Shown here piece by piece: positions 1-7,011 of a DNA stretch of 64,000 nt. Made by a program: the position numbers and the translations under genes. Every line of letters begins with the position of its first letter. Position 1 is the first letter of the stretch. The notes under the pieces were generated by a model. It saw only the letters and a program-made list of their open reading frames with translations. It ran no database searches and was not told where the DNA came from. This DNA comes from Sulfurovum sp. (lineage in GTDB: Bacteria > Campylobacterota > Campylobacteria > Campylobacterales > Sulfurovaceae), in NCBI GenBank assembly GCA_027049035.1, contig JALTVI010000107.1:206889-270888 (forward strand). Reading direction: 5' to 3'.

Positions 1-1
1 T

Positions 2-373
2 TTGGTTTTAAACTTCAATTTGAATGATACAGATTTTATTGAAAAAGGAACAGGTGGGTTTTTTAAAAATAAAGATCCGAATGTGAGTAAAGAAGAGTTA
101 CGTAAAAACTTTGTAGATGACTCTTTAGTAGTATATATTGGAAAGGCCAGTTCTTTAAGACGAAGAATAAAGCAATATTTAGATTTTGGAGAGGGTAAAA
201 AGGTAGGTCATCAGGGTGGTCGATATATATGGCAAATCAAGCATAACAGTGAATTGGTTTTTTGTTGGAAGGTGATACAAAGTCAAGATCCAAGAGAAGT
301 TGAGAAAGATTTGATAAGTGTGTACAAGAAACAATTTGGAAGACAACGTCCATTTGCTAATTTACGGGATTAA
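2..373 (+). CDS. GIY-YIG-like nuclease family protein (5' end probably outside window)
   Basis: The reading frame is open to the left edge, so the TTG at position 2 may not be the true start and the N-terminus is probably missing. The visible 123 residues contain VVYIGKASSLRRRI, which resembles the YIG half of a GIY-YIG nuclease core, then HQGGRYIWQI and a C-terminal RQRPFANLRD that is typical of small stand-alone proteins of this type. A partner or pathway cannot be inferred. The gene lies just upstream of antitoxin-like genes, which suggests an accessory patch. Nuclease activity is inference only. Confidence 0.55.
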   Translation: MVLNFNLNDTDFIEKGTGGFFKNKDPNVSKEELRKNFVDDSLVVYIGKASSLRRRIKQYLDFGEGKKVGHQGGRYIWQIKHNSELVFCWKVIQSQDPREVEKDLISVYKKQFGRQRPFANLRD

Positions 374-391
374 AATAAATGCGACAATCAA

Positions 392-408
392 AGTATGCTA
401 TAATATTT
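392..408 (+). promoter_or_regulatory. Extended -10 promoter of first antitoxin gene
   Basis: AGTATGCTATAATATTT contains an extended -10 element (TGC followed by TATAAT at 399-404), 29 bases before the ATG at 434. An almost identical 17-mer (16 of 17 identical) recurs at 621-637 before the next antitoxin gene. Confidence 0.6.
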
Positions 409-433
409 TCACTACAAAATTGCAAGATGTTCT

Positions 434-613
434 ATGACTGTGCCTAAGGATGAAGCCAAGAGAATTATAGATACATTGCCTGAAGATTCGACATATGAAG
501 AGATAGTCAGAGAGTTGGCATTTGATATGATGATACAGCGTGGGTTTGATGATGTCGAAGCCGGCAAAGTGATTTCAAATAAAGAGATGGAAAACGAAAT
601 AGCCAAGTGGTGA
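434..613 (+). CDS. Small antitoxin-like protein (RelB/ParD type, orphan)
   Basis: This is a 59-residue protein starting at ATG 434. The core DTLPEDSTYEEIVRELAF followed by an acidic stretch and a C-terminal EMENEIAKW matches the pattern of small antitoxins that pair with RelE/ParE toxins (acidic N-terminus, EEIVERI-like helix, C-terminal RLASW-like end). No toxin gene follows: a second promoter and a different antitoxin begin within 10 bases. It therefore looks like an orphan antitoxin. Function is inferred from sequence style, not from a proven partner. Confidence 0.6.
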   Translation: MTVPKDEAKRIIDTLPEDSTYEEIVRELAFDMMIQRGFDDVEAGKVISNKEMENEIAKW

Positions 614-620
614 TAACTGG

Positions 621-637
621 AGTATGTTATAATATTT
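621..637 (+). promoter_or_regulatory. Duplicated -10 promoter of second antitoxin gene
   Basis: AGTATGTTATAATATTT carries TATAAT at 628-633 and differs from the 392-408 element at one base. It starts eight bases after the stop of the preceding gene, 24 bases before the ATG at 661. Confidence 0.55.
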
Positions 638-660
638 CAAATGCAATAGAAGGACATACT

Positions 661-864
661 ATGAGCATAAATGATATTATTGAGGAAGCGCTTACGTTGT
701 CACCGAAAGACCGATATCTGATAATTGAGAAGCTTCATGAGAGTCTCAATGTTTCGAATCCCGAAGTAGAGAAAGCTTGGATTGAAGAAAGTATACGTCG
801 TTCCAAGGCTTATGAAAGAGGTGAACTGGAAACAGTAACCTACGAAGAAGTTTTTGGAAAATGA
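661..864 (+). CDS. Addiction-module antitoxin (PF09720/TIGR02574-like)
   Basis: The 67-residue product begins MSINDIIEEALTLSPKDRY and continues with LIIEKLHESL, the hallmark of the putative addiction-module component family whose members neutralise ParE/RelE-type toxins. ATG 661 is preferred over an in-frame upstream start at 607 because it removes an unsupported N-terminal extension and follows AAGGA at a usual distance. Directly after its TGA a ParE-like C-terminal fragment is readable in the same frame (868-978), so the original module has lost an intact toxin. Confidence 0.75.
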   Translation: MSINDIIEEALTLSPKDRYLIIEKLHESLNVSNPEVEKAWIEESIRRSKAYERGELETVTYEEVFGK

Positions 865-978
865 AACATGTTCTTTCCAAACTGCTTTCCCTATAACATT
901 TTTTATTGCGTAGATGATGACGCAATCGTGATACTCTCTACAGCACAGCAGAATAGAAAACCATTTTATACAAATTAA
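861..978 (+). pseudogene. Truncated ParE/RelE-family toxin
   Basis: Between the antitoxin stop and metY the sequence reads, in one frame from 868 to the TAA at 976-978, MFFPNCFPYNIFYCVDD, then DAIVILSTAQQNRKPFY. FPYxIFYxVDDxxIVIL and a terminal QxRKP are characteristic of the C-terminal third of ParE/RelE toxins. The catalytic or toxic N-terminal portion is absent. A separate ATG overlapping the antitoxin stop (861, ATGA) opens a frame MKHVLSKLL that ends after 11 codons, which looks like the original toxin start joined out of frame to the C-terminal remnant by an internal deletion. This is a decayed toxin gene. Confidence 0.6.
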
Positions 979-991
979 ATAAGGAAGAACA

Positions 992-2260
992 ATGCACGAA
1001 CAGACCATAGCGATACATGCAGGATACGAAAAAGATGCGCAGGGGACGATGGCGGTACCGATTTATCAGAGTACGGCGTATGAGTTTCGAGATACCGAAC
1101 ACGCGGCAAATCTCTTTGCACTCAAAGAGCTTGGAAACATCTACACCCGTCTGATGAACCCCACTACCGATGTCTTCGAAAAGCGCTTTGCCGCACTTGA
1201 GGGTGGTGTAGCGGCCATCGGTACGGCTTCTGGAATGGCGGCGATCTTCTATGCCATCGCCAATGTGGCCGAAGCGGGGGAGAATGTGGTTGTCGCCAAG
1301 CAGGTCTATGGCGGAACGACGACACTGACGGGGCATACCATCAAACGCTTTGGCATCGAGACGCGATATTTTGACGTAACAACCCCGGGTGAGATAGAAG
1401 CACTCATCGACGAGAAGACTAAACTGATCATCTTCGAGAGCATCACCAACCCGAGTATCGATGTGGCAGACATCGAAGCTATCGTCGCCATTGCCGACAG
1501 ACACGGGGTGCTTACCTGTGTGGACAATACTGTGGCAACACCGGTTCTTTGTAAACCGCTCTCTTACGGTGTCGACCTGACAGTCCACTCGACAAGCAAG
1601 TACACCACGGGACAGGGGCTTGCGCTTGGAGGCATCATTGTCGAGCGTGAAAATCTGGTTGAGAAGATCAAAGGCAATGCGCGCTACTACCACTTCAACG
1701 AGCCTGATGCAAGTTACCACGGACTTGTTTACAGCGACCTGCCGCTGCCGCTCTTTACACTGCGTGTACGACTGGCACTGCTGCGTGATCTTGGTGGTGC
1801 ACCAAGCCCGTTCAACTCTTGGCTGCATATTCAGGGGCTTGAAACCCTGCCGCTTCGGATGAAGCAGCACTCCGCTTCGGCACTGGCTATTGCAGAGTTC
1901 CTTGAAGCGCATCCGAAGGTTAAACGTGTCAACTACCCCGGACTCAAGAGTTCACCTCAGCATGCGCTTATAGAGAAGTATTTCAAAGAGGGTATGGCAA
2001 GCGGTCTGCTTTCGTTCGAAGTTGAAAGCAAGGAGATGGCACAGAAGATCGCTGACTCGACCGAGATCTTTTCTGTCGTCGTCAACATCGGTGACAGCAA
2101 GTCAATCATCACCCACCCAGCTAGTACGACACACCAGCAGCTTTCCGCACAGGAGCTCATCGATGCGGGTGTTCCGGGAGGATTGATACGGTTGAGTGTC
2201 GGACTGGAAGATACGGAAGATCTCATCAGTGATCTGAAGCAGGCATTGGATAGAGAGTAG
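992..2260 (+). CDS. metY: O-acetylhomoserine sulfhydrylase / aminocarboxypropyltransferase
   Basis: The enzyme makes homocysteine from O-acetylhomoserine and sulfide, using pyridoxal phosphate, in the cytosol. The 422 residues match the Cys/Met metabolism PLP family: YTRLMNPTTDVFEKR near residue 50, GTASGMAAI, the PLP-binding lysine in HSTSKYTTGQG (K203), and a C-terminal TTHQQLS...IRLSVGLED. The start ATG follows GGAAG. metX, which supplies the substrate, is the next gene downstream but separated by a 332-base repeat-rich spacer, so the two may be transcribed separately. Confidence 0.95.
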   Translation: MHEQTIAIHAGYEKDAQGTMAVPIYQSTAYEFRDTEHAANLFALKELGNIYTRLMNPTTDVFEKRFAALEGGVAAIGTASGMAAIFYAIANVAEAGENVVVAKQVYGGTTTLTGHTIKRFGIETRYFDVTTPGEIEALIDEKTKLIIFESITNPSIDVADIEAIVAIADRHGVLTCVDNTVATPVLCKPLSYGVDLTVHSTSKYTTGQGLALGGIIVERENLVEKIKGNARYYHFNEPDASYHGLVYSDLPLPLFTLRVRLALLRDLGGAPSPFNSWLHIQGLETLPLRMKQHSASALAIAEFLEAHPKVKRVNYPGLKSSPQHALIEKYFKEGMASGLLSFEVESKEMAQKIADSTEIFSVVVNIGDSKSIITHPASTTHQQLSAQELIDAGVPGGLIRLSVGLEDTEDLISDLKQALDRE

Positions 2261-2288
2261 GTAGCAGGTAGTAGGGAGGAATGAGGAA
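2261..2288 (+). repeat. Degenerate heptamer run after metY
   Basis: Directly after the metY stop the bases parse as GTAGCAG, GTAGTAG, GGAGGAA, TGAGGAA, four successive 7-base words that drift into each other. It has the same period as the perfect array at 2418. Confidence 0.35.
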
Positions 2289-2300
2289 CCAATCTCTTAT

Positions 2301-2377
2301 GTCATTCCGGACTTGATCCGGAATCTTGACATTTTTCAGCGAATTGACGCAAAGGTTCCTGCTTTCACAGGAATGAC
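2301..2377. repeat. Intergenic palindromic element with GTCATTCC/GGAATGAC ends
   Basis: The element is bounded by inverted GTCATTCC (2301-2308) and GGAATGAC (2370-2377). Inside are two hairpins: ATTCCGGA/TCCGGAAT (2304-2311 with 2317-2324) and TTCCTG/CAGGAA (2356-2361 with 2368-2373). GTCATTCC-bounded small palindromic elements are widespread in bacterial intergenic DNA. It may also terminate metY transcription, although no long T run follows. Confidence 0.6.
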
Positions 2378-2417
2378 GGCGTTTTTAAGGTTTCTGTCAA
2401 GCAAACTATGAAAAATT

Positions 2418-2538
2418 CCCGCTACCCGCTACCCGCTACCCGCTACCCGCTACCCGCTACCCGCTACCCGCTACCCGCTACCCGCTACCCGCTACCCGCT
2501 ACCCGCTACCCGCTACCCGCTACCCGCTACCCGCTACC
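2418..2538 (+). repeat. 17-copy heptanucleotide tandem repeat (CCCGCTA)n
   Basis: CCCGCTA is repeated 17 times without interruption (2418-2536) and ends with CC. It lies 55 bases before the metX start, between metY and metX. A perfect array of this length is prone to slipped-strand mispairing. As 7 is not a multiple of 3 and no coding frame crosses it, any effect would be on promoter spacing or the mRNA leader of metX. A possible -10 element (GATAAAATA, about 2551-2559) lies between the array and the gene. Confidence 0.95.
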
Positions 2539-2592
2539 TTCAGCCCATTTGCGATAAAATAGCGCAACACTATCCCACCACAAAAGCCGTGT

Positions 2593-3690
2593 ATGAAATT
2601 AGAGACCAAAACCGCACATTTCAGCTCGCCGCTCTATCTTGAGAGTGGGCGTATCATCGAGCCGTATGAGATCGCATATGAAACATACGGTGAGCTCAAT
2701 GAAGACAAAAGCAACGTCGTGTTGGTCTGTCACGCGCTCAGCGGTTCGCACCACGCAGCGGGTTTTTACGAGGGTGACAGAAAACCAGGATGGTGGGACG
2801 GCCTCATCGGTGACGGTAAAGCGATCGATACGACGAAGTATTTTGTCATCTGCACCAATGTCATAGGCTCCTGCTTTGGCAGTACGGGACCGATGAGTGA
2901 GAGTTACCCTTCACTTGAACCCTACCGTCTGAAGTTTCCGGTTGTGACCATCAAAGATATGATACGCGCGCAGATGCATCTTCTCTCTGATCTTGGCATT
3001 TACCATGTACGTGCCATTGTAGGCGGATCGATGGGCGGGATGCAGGCACTGCAGTTTGCCGTGGATTATCCTAACTTTGCCGATGATATCATTTCGCTTG
3101 CCGCCACCTATGCGACACGCCCCTGGACGATCGCGTTCAACAAGGTGGCTGTAGAAGCGATCCGTCGTGATCCGCGTTTCAAGCACGGAAACTACGACAA
3201 GGACGACTTCAAAGAGGAGGGGCTTGACGGTCTTGCCATAGGACGGATAGCTGGGCACATCTCCTATCTTTCTCCTGAGTCTATGGACAGAAAGTTTGGG
3301 CGAAACTATGTCAGCAACGATGGTCTCTTCGAACTCTTCGGACGCTATGAGGTAGAGCGTTACATGGAGTACAATACCAACAACTTTGCGCGCATATTCG
3401 ATCCGCTCAGCTACCTCTACATTGTCAAGGCGATCAATACGTTCAATCTCAGCCGCGGTTATGACTCGCTGCATGAAGCGATCAGCCGTATCAAGGCACG
3501 GGTGCATTTGATAAGTTTCTCTTCGGACTATCTTTTCTTCCCGTCAGAGATGGCGCACATCGCCAAAATGCTCGAGCGAAACGGGCAGCCATACACCTAC
3601 CTTGAGGTGGAGAGTGATTACGGGCATGATGCCTTTTTGGTCGAGATAGAGAAATTTGAAGAGCACATTAGAGACGTGCTTGAGAATTAA
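2593..3690 (+). CDS. metX: Homoserine O-acetyltransferase
   Basis: The enzyme transfers acetyl from acetyl-CoA to homoserine, giving the substrate of MetY. The 365 residues form an alpha/beta hydrolase: the nucleophile elbow GGSMGGMQA (S146), the acid in SSDYLFFP (D312) and the histidine in DYGHDAFLVE (H345) make the triad. GSCFGSTGP and the long lid region ending in YLYIVKAI fit the family, whose members are usually 350-380 residues. The start follows a weak ribosome site. The long heptamer array just upstream may affect its expression. Confidence 0.95.
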   Translation: MKLETKTAHFSSPLYLESGRIIEPYEIAYETYGELNEDKSNVVLVCHALSGSHHAAGFYEGDRKPGWWDGLIGDGKAIDTTKYFVICTNVIGSCFGSTGPMSESYPSLEPYRLKFPVVTIKDMIRAQMHLLSDLGIYHVRAIVGGSMGGMQALQFAVDYPNFADDIISLAATYATRPWTIAFNKVAVEAIRRDPRFKHGNYDKDDFKEEGLDGLAIGRIAGHISYLSPESMDRKFGRNYVSNDGLFELFGRYEVERYMEYNTNNFARIFDPLSYLYIVKAINTFNLSRGYDSLHEAISRIKARVHLISFSSDYLFFPSEMAHIAKMLERNGQPYTYLEVESDYGHDAFLVEIEKFEEHIRDVLEN

Positions 3691-3722
3691 GAGTGAAGAG
3701 TGAAGAGTGAAGAGTGAAGAGT
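3691..3722 (+). repeat. Heptamer tandem repeat (GAGTGAA)4
   Basis: GAGTGAA occurs four times plus a partial copy, beginning at the base after the metX stop codon. It is the second of several unrelated 7-base arrays in the window. Confidence 0.85.
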
Positions 3723-3769
3723 TATGGTATGCTTTCTTTTAGAAAGCGTTTATTTGATGAGAGGGTGGC

Positions 3770-3976
3770 ATGAAAACGGAAACATTTGAAGAGAAACTGG
3801 CGTACTCAAAGGCACTGCTTGAGAAGCTGATGGACCCGGAGATCACACTGGAAGAGTCGGTCAAGCTCTATGAAGAGGGGCTCAAGACGATCAAAGAGGC
3901 GCAAAAGCTCATCGAAGAGGCGAAGCTGAAGGTTTCGGTGATCGACCAGCAGAATCAGACGGTGGATGAAGCCTGA
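3770..3976 (+). CDS. xseB: Exodeoxyribonuclease VII small subunit
   Basis: XseB binds the large subunit XseA to form exonuclease VII, which degrades single-stranded DNA in mismatch and recombination repair. The 68-residue product has the family core FEEKLAYSKALLEKL, then ITLEESVKLYEEGL and a helix IKEAQKLIEEAKLKV, at normal length. The start follows GAGAGGGTGGC. Its stop overlaps the ATG of the next gene (TGATG), so the two are translationally linked. The xseA partner is not in the window. Confidence 0.9.
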   Translation: MKTETFEEKLAYSKALLEKLMDPEITLEESVKLYEEGLKTIKEAQKLIEEAKLKVSVIDQQNQTVDEA

Positions 3977-4797
3977 TGGCAAAGCAGCTCGTTGTCGCCG
4001 CATTACAGCTGCCCACACTGGGGATGAATGCGACCCGACTGGAGTTCTACCTCAAAAAGGCGACCGAGCGGGGTGCGCAGGTGATGCTGCTTGGGGAGTA
4101 TGTCCTCAACCATTTCTTCAAAGAGCTTGCGACGATGTCGCGGGGAATGGTCAAGGCGCAGACAAAAAAGCATCTTGAGCTTCTCAAGGAGTTCTCCATC
4201 CGTTACGATATGGTCTTTGTTGCTCCCATCGTATTGGCAAAAAAGGATGGCTACTACAAGACTATCGTCAAGATCACCCCGAAGAATACACGCTACTATG
4301 AACAGCAGATTCTCATTCCCTACGAGCACTGGAACGAAAAGGCATTTTTTGCCAACAAAGTCAAACCGCTCAAGGATCCCATGGTCTTCAAGCTCAAAGG
4401 TTTCAAGATTATGGTGATGGCAGGCTATGAGATGCACTTTGATCCTTTCTGGCAGAAAGTAATGGAGAAGAAGATTGATCTGGTACTGTTGCCGACCGCT
4501 TCGACATTTGGTTCACACAACCGATGGCGTGAGATCATCAAGACAAAAGCCTTTCTGCATGGGTGCTTCATTCTGCGTGCCAATCGTCTGGGAGAGTACA
4601 GTGACGATGAGGTGAAGTGGAAATTCTACGGCGATACGATGCTGGTTTCTCCCGAAGGGGAGGTGGAGATGATGCTTGAGGATAAAGAGTCGATGCTGGT
4701 AGAGGTCATTGACAAAAAAGAGGTGAGTGAACATCGCAAAGTATGGCAGTTTGAAAAGGCACTTAAAGAGCATGAAGCGGCAAAGGAGCAAAAATGA
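3976..4797 (+). CDS. Nitrilase-superfamily protein lacking catalytic Lys and Cys
   Basis: The 273-residue protein has the carbon-nitrogen hydrolase fold pattern: VVAALQLPTLG at the N-terminus, the Glu of the triad in LLGEYV (E41), and PTASTFGSHNRWREIIKTKA late in the chain. Where active members have a Lys in YxKxHL, this one has YYEQQILIP (Q110), and where they have the nucleophile Cys in a CYExRFP motif it has AGYEMHFDPFW (G150). Hydrolysis by the usual mechanism looks impossible, so it may bind a ligand or scaffold its neighbours. It overlaps xseB upstream and the ThiF-like gene downstream (ATGA), a tight three-gene operon. Confidence 0.75.
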   Translation: MAKQLVVAALQLPTLGMNATRLEFYLKKATERGAQVMLLGEYVLNHFFKELATMSRGMVKAQTKKHLELLKEFSIRYDMVFVAPIVLAKKDGYYKTIVKITPKNTRYYEQQILIPYEHWNEKAFFANKVKPLKDPMVFKLKGFKIMVMAGYEMHFDPFWQKVMEKKIDLVLLPTASTFGSHNRWREIIKTKAFLHGCFILRANRLGEYSDDEVKWKFYGDTMLVSPEGEVEMMLEDKESMLVEVIDKKEVSEHRKVWQFEKALKEHEAAKEQK

Positions 4798-5474
4798 TAC
4801 CCGAAGAGTACTTCAACCGACAGATTCAGCTATGGGGTGAGGCAACCCAAAAGAGCCTTCAGAGCAAGAAGATCGCCATTATCGGTTCGGGCGGTCTTGG
4901 GTCGACGTTGGCTATGGCGCTTGGCACTTCCGGTATCGGAGAGATACATCTGGTCGATTTTGATATCGTTTCAGGCCATAACATTCACCGTCAGATCGCT
5001 TTTACCCTGGAAGATGAGGGGAAGAACAAAGCAAAGACCATTGCGGCGCTGATAGAGAGAAAGAACCCGTTTGTCAAAGCGGTGGCGTTTGATATGCGTT
5101 TTGAAGAGTTCAGGGAACTGGGCAACCGCTACGACCTGATTCTCGATGCAACGGACAATCTGCCTGTACGCGGTGAGATCGACAGATATGCGAAAGAAGA
5201 GGGGATGCCGTGGGTCTATGCAAGTGTGGAGGAGTTCAACGGTCAGGTCTGCTTTTTCGAAAATGCTGATTTTCAGGTTTTCAACATCTCCGACCATAAA
5301 CCGGGCGGTATTGCCGCGCCTATCGTGATGCATATCGGTTCGCTGCAGGCAAATCTGGCACTGCGCTATCTGGCAGGACTCCCCGTAGCCAAAGACAAAC
5401 TCTACTACCTCTACTTCAACGAAGAGGGAGAACTGGTGACACAGAAGTTCGGTATGCCAAAAAAAGAGCTTTGA
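4794..5474 (+). CDS. ThiF/MoeB/HesA-family adenylyltransferase
   Basis: Enzymes of this family adenylate the C-terminal glycine of a ubiquitin-like sulfur carrier. The nucleotide-binding loop GSGGLGSTLAMALGTSGIG is near residue 30, followed by LVDFDIVSGHNIHRQ and DATDNLPVRGEIDRYA, all hallmarks. At 226 residues it is shorter than typical MoeB, and the CxxC pairs that bind zinc in MoeB and ThiF are absent; only one cysteine is present. The carrier partner is unknown. It is co-translated with the nitrilase-like gene (ATGA overlap). A perfect GCCAATTGGC palindrome follows at 5478. Confidence 0.8.
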   Translation: MIPEEYFNRQIQLWGEATQKSLQSKKIAIIGSGGLGSTLAMALGTSGIGEIHLVDFDIVSGHNIHRQIAFTLEDEGKNKAKTIAALIERKNPFVKAVAFDMRFEEFRELGNRYDLILDATDNLPVRGEIDRYAKEEGMPWVYASVEEFNGQVCFFENADFQVFNISDHKPGGIAAPIVMHIGSLQANLALRYLAGLPVAKDKLYYLYFNEEGELVTQKFGMPKKEL

Positions 5475-5530
5475 ACAGCCAATTGGCATAAAATCATGTA
5501 GTTCCAATGTGCAGCTAAATGGTTTTGGGG

Positions 5531-5536
5531 TATAAT
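5531..5536 (+). promoter_or_regulatory. -10 element (TATAAT) of lipoprotein-ridA genes
   Basis: TATAAT preceded by TTTTGGGG, 29 bases before the ATG at 5565. No clear -35 element is seen, as is usual for sigma70 promoters in this phylum. Confidence 0.5.
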
Positions 5537-5564
5537 TTTTCATTCCAACACGAGGAGAGGGCAA

Positions 5565-5912
5565 GTGAAACGAAAACTGAGCATACTTTCTATTGTTTCA
5601 GGGCTTTTGCTGATGACTGCCTGTACACAGGAGACACAGAACTCTTTGAGCCGTTCATTGCAGAACTGGACGGGCACCAACGGCGTACTTGACATCTATG
5701 CAGGAGACAAACTGGTACACCGTTTCATCAAAATTGACAAGGTGTCGACGGCATACGGCAGCAATGACGGCAAGATGCGTCCCTATCGTTACGGTTACGG
5801 TATCGATGATGAGAACTTCAACTACAAGAAAGATCCTGGTGAGCAGAAGGTTTACTTCGAGTTTTCGGACTACTCCACCTCCTATGTCTTCTATGAGCGA
5901 AACAAAAAATAA
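5565..5912 (+). CDS. Predicted lipoprotein of unknown function
   Basis: The 115-residue product has a signal peptide with lipobox (MKRKLSILSIVSGLLLMTAC, Cys20 the acylated residue), so it is expected to be membrane-anchored on the periplasmic or outer-membrane side. The mature part contains GVLDIYAGDKLVHRFIKIDK, an aromatic segment RPYRYGYGIDDENFNYKK and FEFSDYSTSYVFYE; no family is recognised. It precedes ridA by 20 bases and probably shares its transcript. Confidence 0.7.
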   Translation: MKRKLSILSIVSGLLLMTACTQETQNSLSRSLQNWTGTNGVLDIYAGDKLVHRFIKIDKVSTAYGSNDGKMRPYRYGYGIDDENFNYKKDPGEQKVYFEFSDYSTSYVFYERNKK

Positions 5913-5932
5913 AATTCGGAAAGGATGAATCA

Positions 5933-6325
5933 ATGAGATTTGTAAGTACAAAAGACGCCCCGGCGGCCATCGGACCCTACTCACAGGCAGTCATCGCCAA
6001 CGGACTTGTATACACTTCAGGACAGATTGCACTGATGCCTGACGGCACTATGGAAACCAGAGGGATTGAGTATCAGACAAAACAGGTCATGAAGAACCTC
6101 TTTTATGTACTCAGAGAAGCCGGTGCAGGGTTTGAACATGTTATCAAGACGACCATCTATCTGGCAGATATGAAAGATTTTGAAAAGGTCAACGAGATCT
6201 ATGCGCACTACTTTGGTGAACACAAACCGGCGCGCAGTACTATCGCTGTCAGAACGTTGCCAAAAAATGCACTGGTGGAGATCGAGTGTATTGCTTTTGC
6301 AGACCAGCTGGTTGATTTCGGATAA
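5933..6325 (+). CDS. ridA: RidA family enamine/imine deaminase
   Basis: RidA hydrolyses reactive 2-aminoacrylate and related enamines or imines released by PLP enzymes such as threonine dehydratase. The 130-residue product has the signature at both ends: PYSQAVIANGLVYTSGQI and ARSTIAVRTLPKNALVEIE, with the ligand-binding Arg101 and the acidic residue near position 118. The length is exactly that of the family. It is a cytosolic trimer in known members. The start follows GGAAAGG. Confidence 0.93.
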   Translation: MRFVSTKDAPAAIGPYSQAVIANGLVYTSGQIALMPDGTMETRGIEYQTKQVMKNLFYVLREAGAGFEHVIKTTIYLADMKDFEKVNEIYAHYFGEHKPARSTIAVRTLPKNALVEIECIAFADQLVDFG

Positions 6326-6363
6326 TCTTTGGTATTTTCAAAAAATATTAAACATTGATTGGG

Positions 6364-6369
6364 TATAAT
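6364..6369 (+). promoter_or_regulatory. -10 element of rplU-rpmA
   Basis: TTGGGTATAATCACGAA places TATAAT 41 bases before the rplU ATG. The same arrangement with a CGCGAA-like downstream segment occurs before pyrH and leuD. Confidence 0.6.
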
Positions 6370-6410
6370 CACGAACTTTTTTAAAATACACAGATAGTAA
6401 AGGGTTTGCA

Positions 6411-6716
6411 ATGTACGCAATCATTAAAGCGAGCGGTCAGCAGTTCAAGGTTCAAGAGGGTGATATCATCTGTTTTGACAAGATGGGTCTCGAGCCGAAA
6501 GCAGCGGTCGAGTTCAAAGAGGTTCTCGCGATTGATAACGGAGAGTTGACAGTAGGAACACCTTTTGTAGAGGGTGCCGTTGTCAAAGGCGAAGTGATCA
6601 ACGAAGGTAGAGACAAGAAAGTTGTTATCTACAAGAAGAGAAGAAGAAAAGATTCAAAACTCAAAAGAGGTTTCAGAAGAGACTTCACAAGAGTAAGAAT
6701 TACAAAAATCGCATAA
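6411..6716 (+). CDS. rplU: 50S ribosomal protein L21
   Basis: L21 is a 23S rRNA-binding component of the large subunit. The 101 residues start [18 protein letters not shown] and end in the basic tail [18 protein letters not shown] with RVRITKI, both diagnostic. It precedes rpmA by 14 bases, the usual L21-L27 pair. Its promoter at 6364 is the first after ridA. Confidence 0.97.
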   Translation: MYAIIKASGQQFKVQEGDIICFDKMGLEPKAAVEFKEVLAIDNGELTVGTPFVEGAVVKGEVINEGRDKKVVIYKKRRRKDSKLKRGFRRDFTRVRITKIA

Positions 6717-6730
6717 GGTAAGGAGATAAG

Positions 6731-6985
6731 ATGGCACACAAGAAAGGTCAAGGGTCTACCCAGAACAACCGTGACTCCGCTGGACGACGCCTCGGCGTCA
6801 AGAAATTTGGTGGTGAAAAAGTTATTCCAGGTAACATTATCATCAGACAAAGAGGAACAAAGGTCAAGCCGGGCAACGGCGTAGGTATGGGTAAAGATCA
6901 TACAATTTTCGCACTTGTTGAAGGTGTCGTAAAGTTTGAAAACCACAGCAGAACACAGAAAAGAGTCTCTGTTATCCCTGCATAA
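6731..6985 (+). CDS. rpmA: 50S ribosomal protein L27
   Basis: L27 sits near the peptidyl-transferase centre. The 84 residues begin [18 protein letters not shown] with [13 protein letters not shown] and include [21 protein letters not shown], the conserved core. The N-terminus starts directly with AHKKG, so there is no cleavable extension as in Firmicutes. In related genomes obgE commonly follows; here a 3.2-kb island separates them. Confidence 0.97.
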   Translation: MAHKKGQGSTQNNRDSAGRRLGVKKFGGEKVIPGNIIIRQRGTKVKPGNGVGMGKDHTIFALVEGVVKFENHSRTQKRVSVIPA

Positions 6986-6995
6986 TTTCCTTCTC

Positions 6996-7011
6996 TGCGC
7001 CTTCGGGCGCA
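6996..7011 (+). terminator. Hairpin after rpmA (TGCGCC-TTCG-GGCGCA)
   Basis: A perfect 6-bp stem with a stable UUCG tetraloop lies 11 bases after the rpmA stop. No T run follows (AAACATTC), so it may act with Rho or as a 3'-end stabiliser. Confidence 0.5.

Noticed and set aside
938-1912. Minus-strand 324-codon frame opposite metY
   Set aside because: It is a codon shadow of metY, which has all PLP-enzyme motifs.
2418-2538. Possible CRISPR array
   Set aside because: Units are 7 bases and contiguous with no spacers, so it is a simple tandem repeat.
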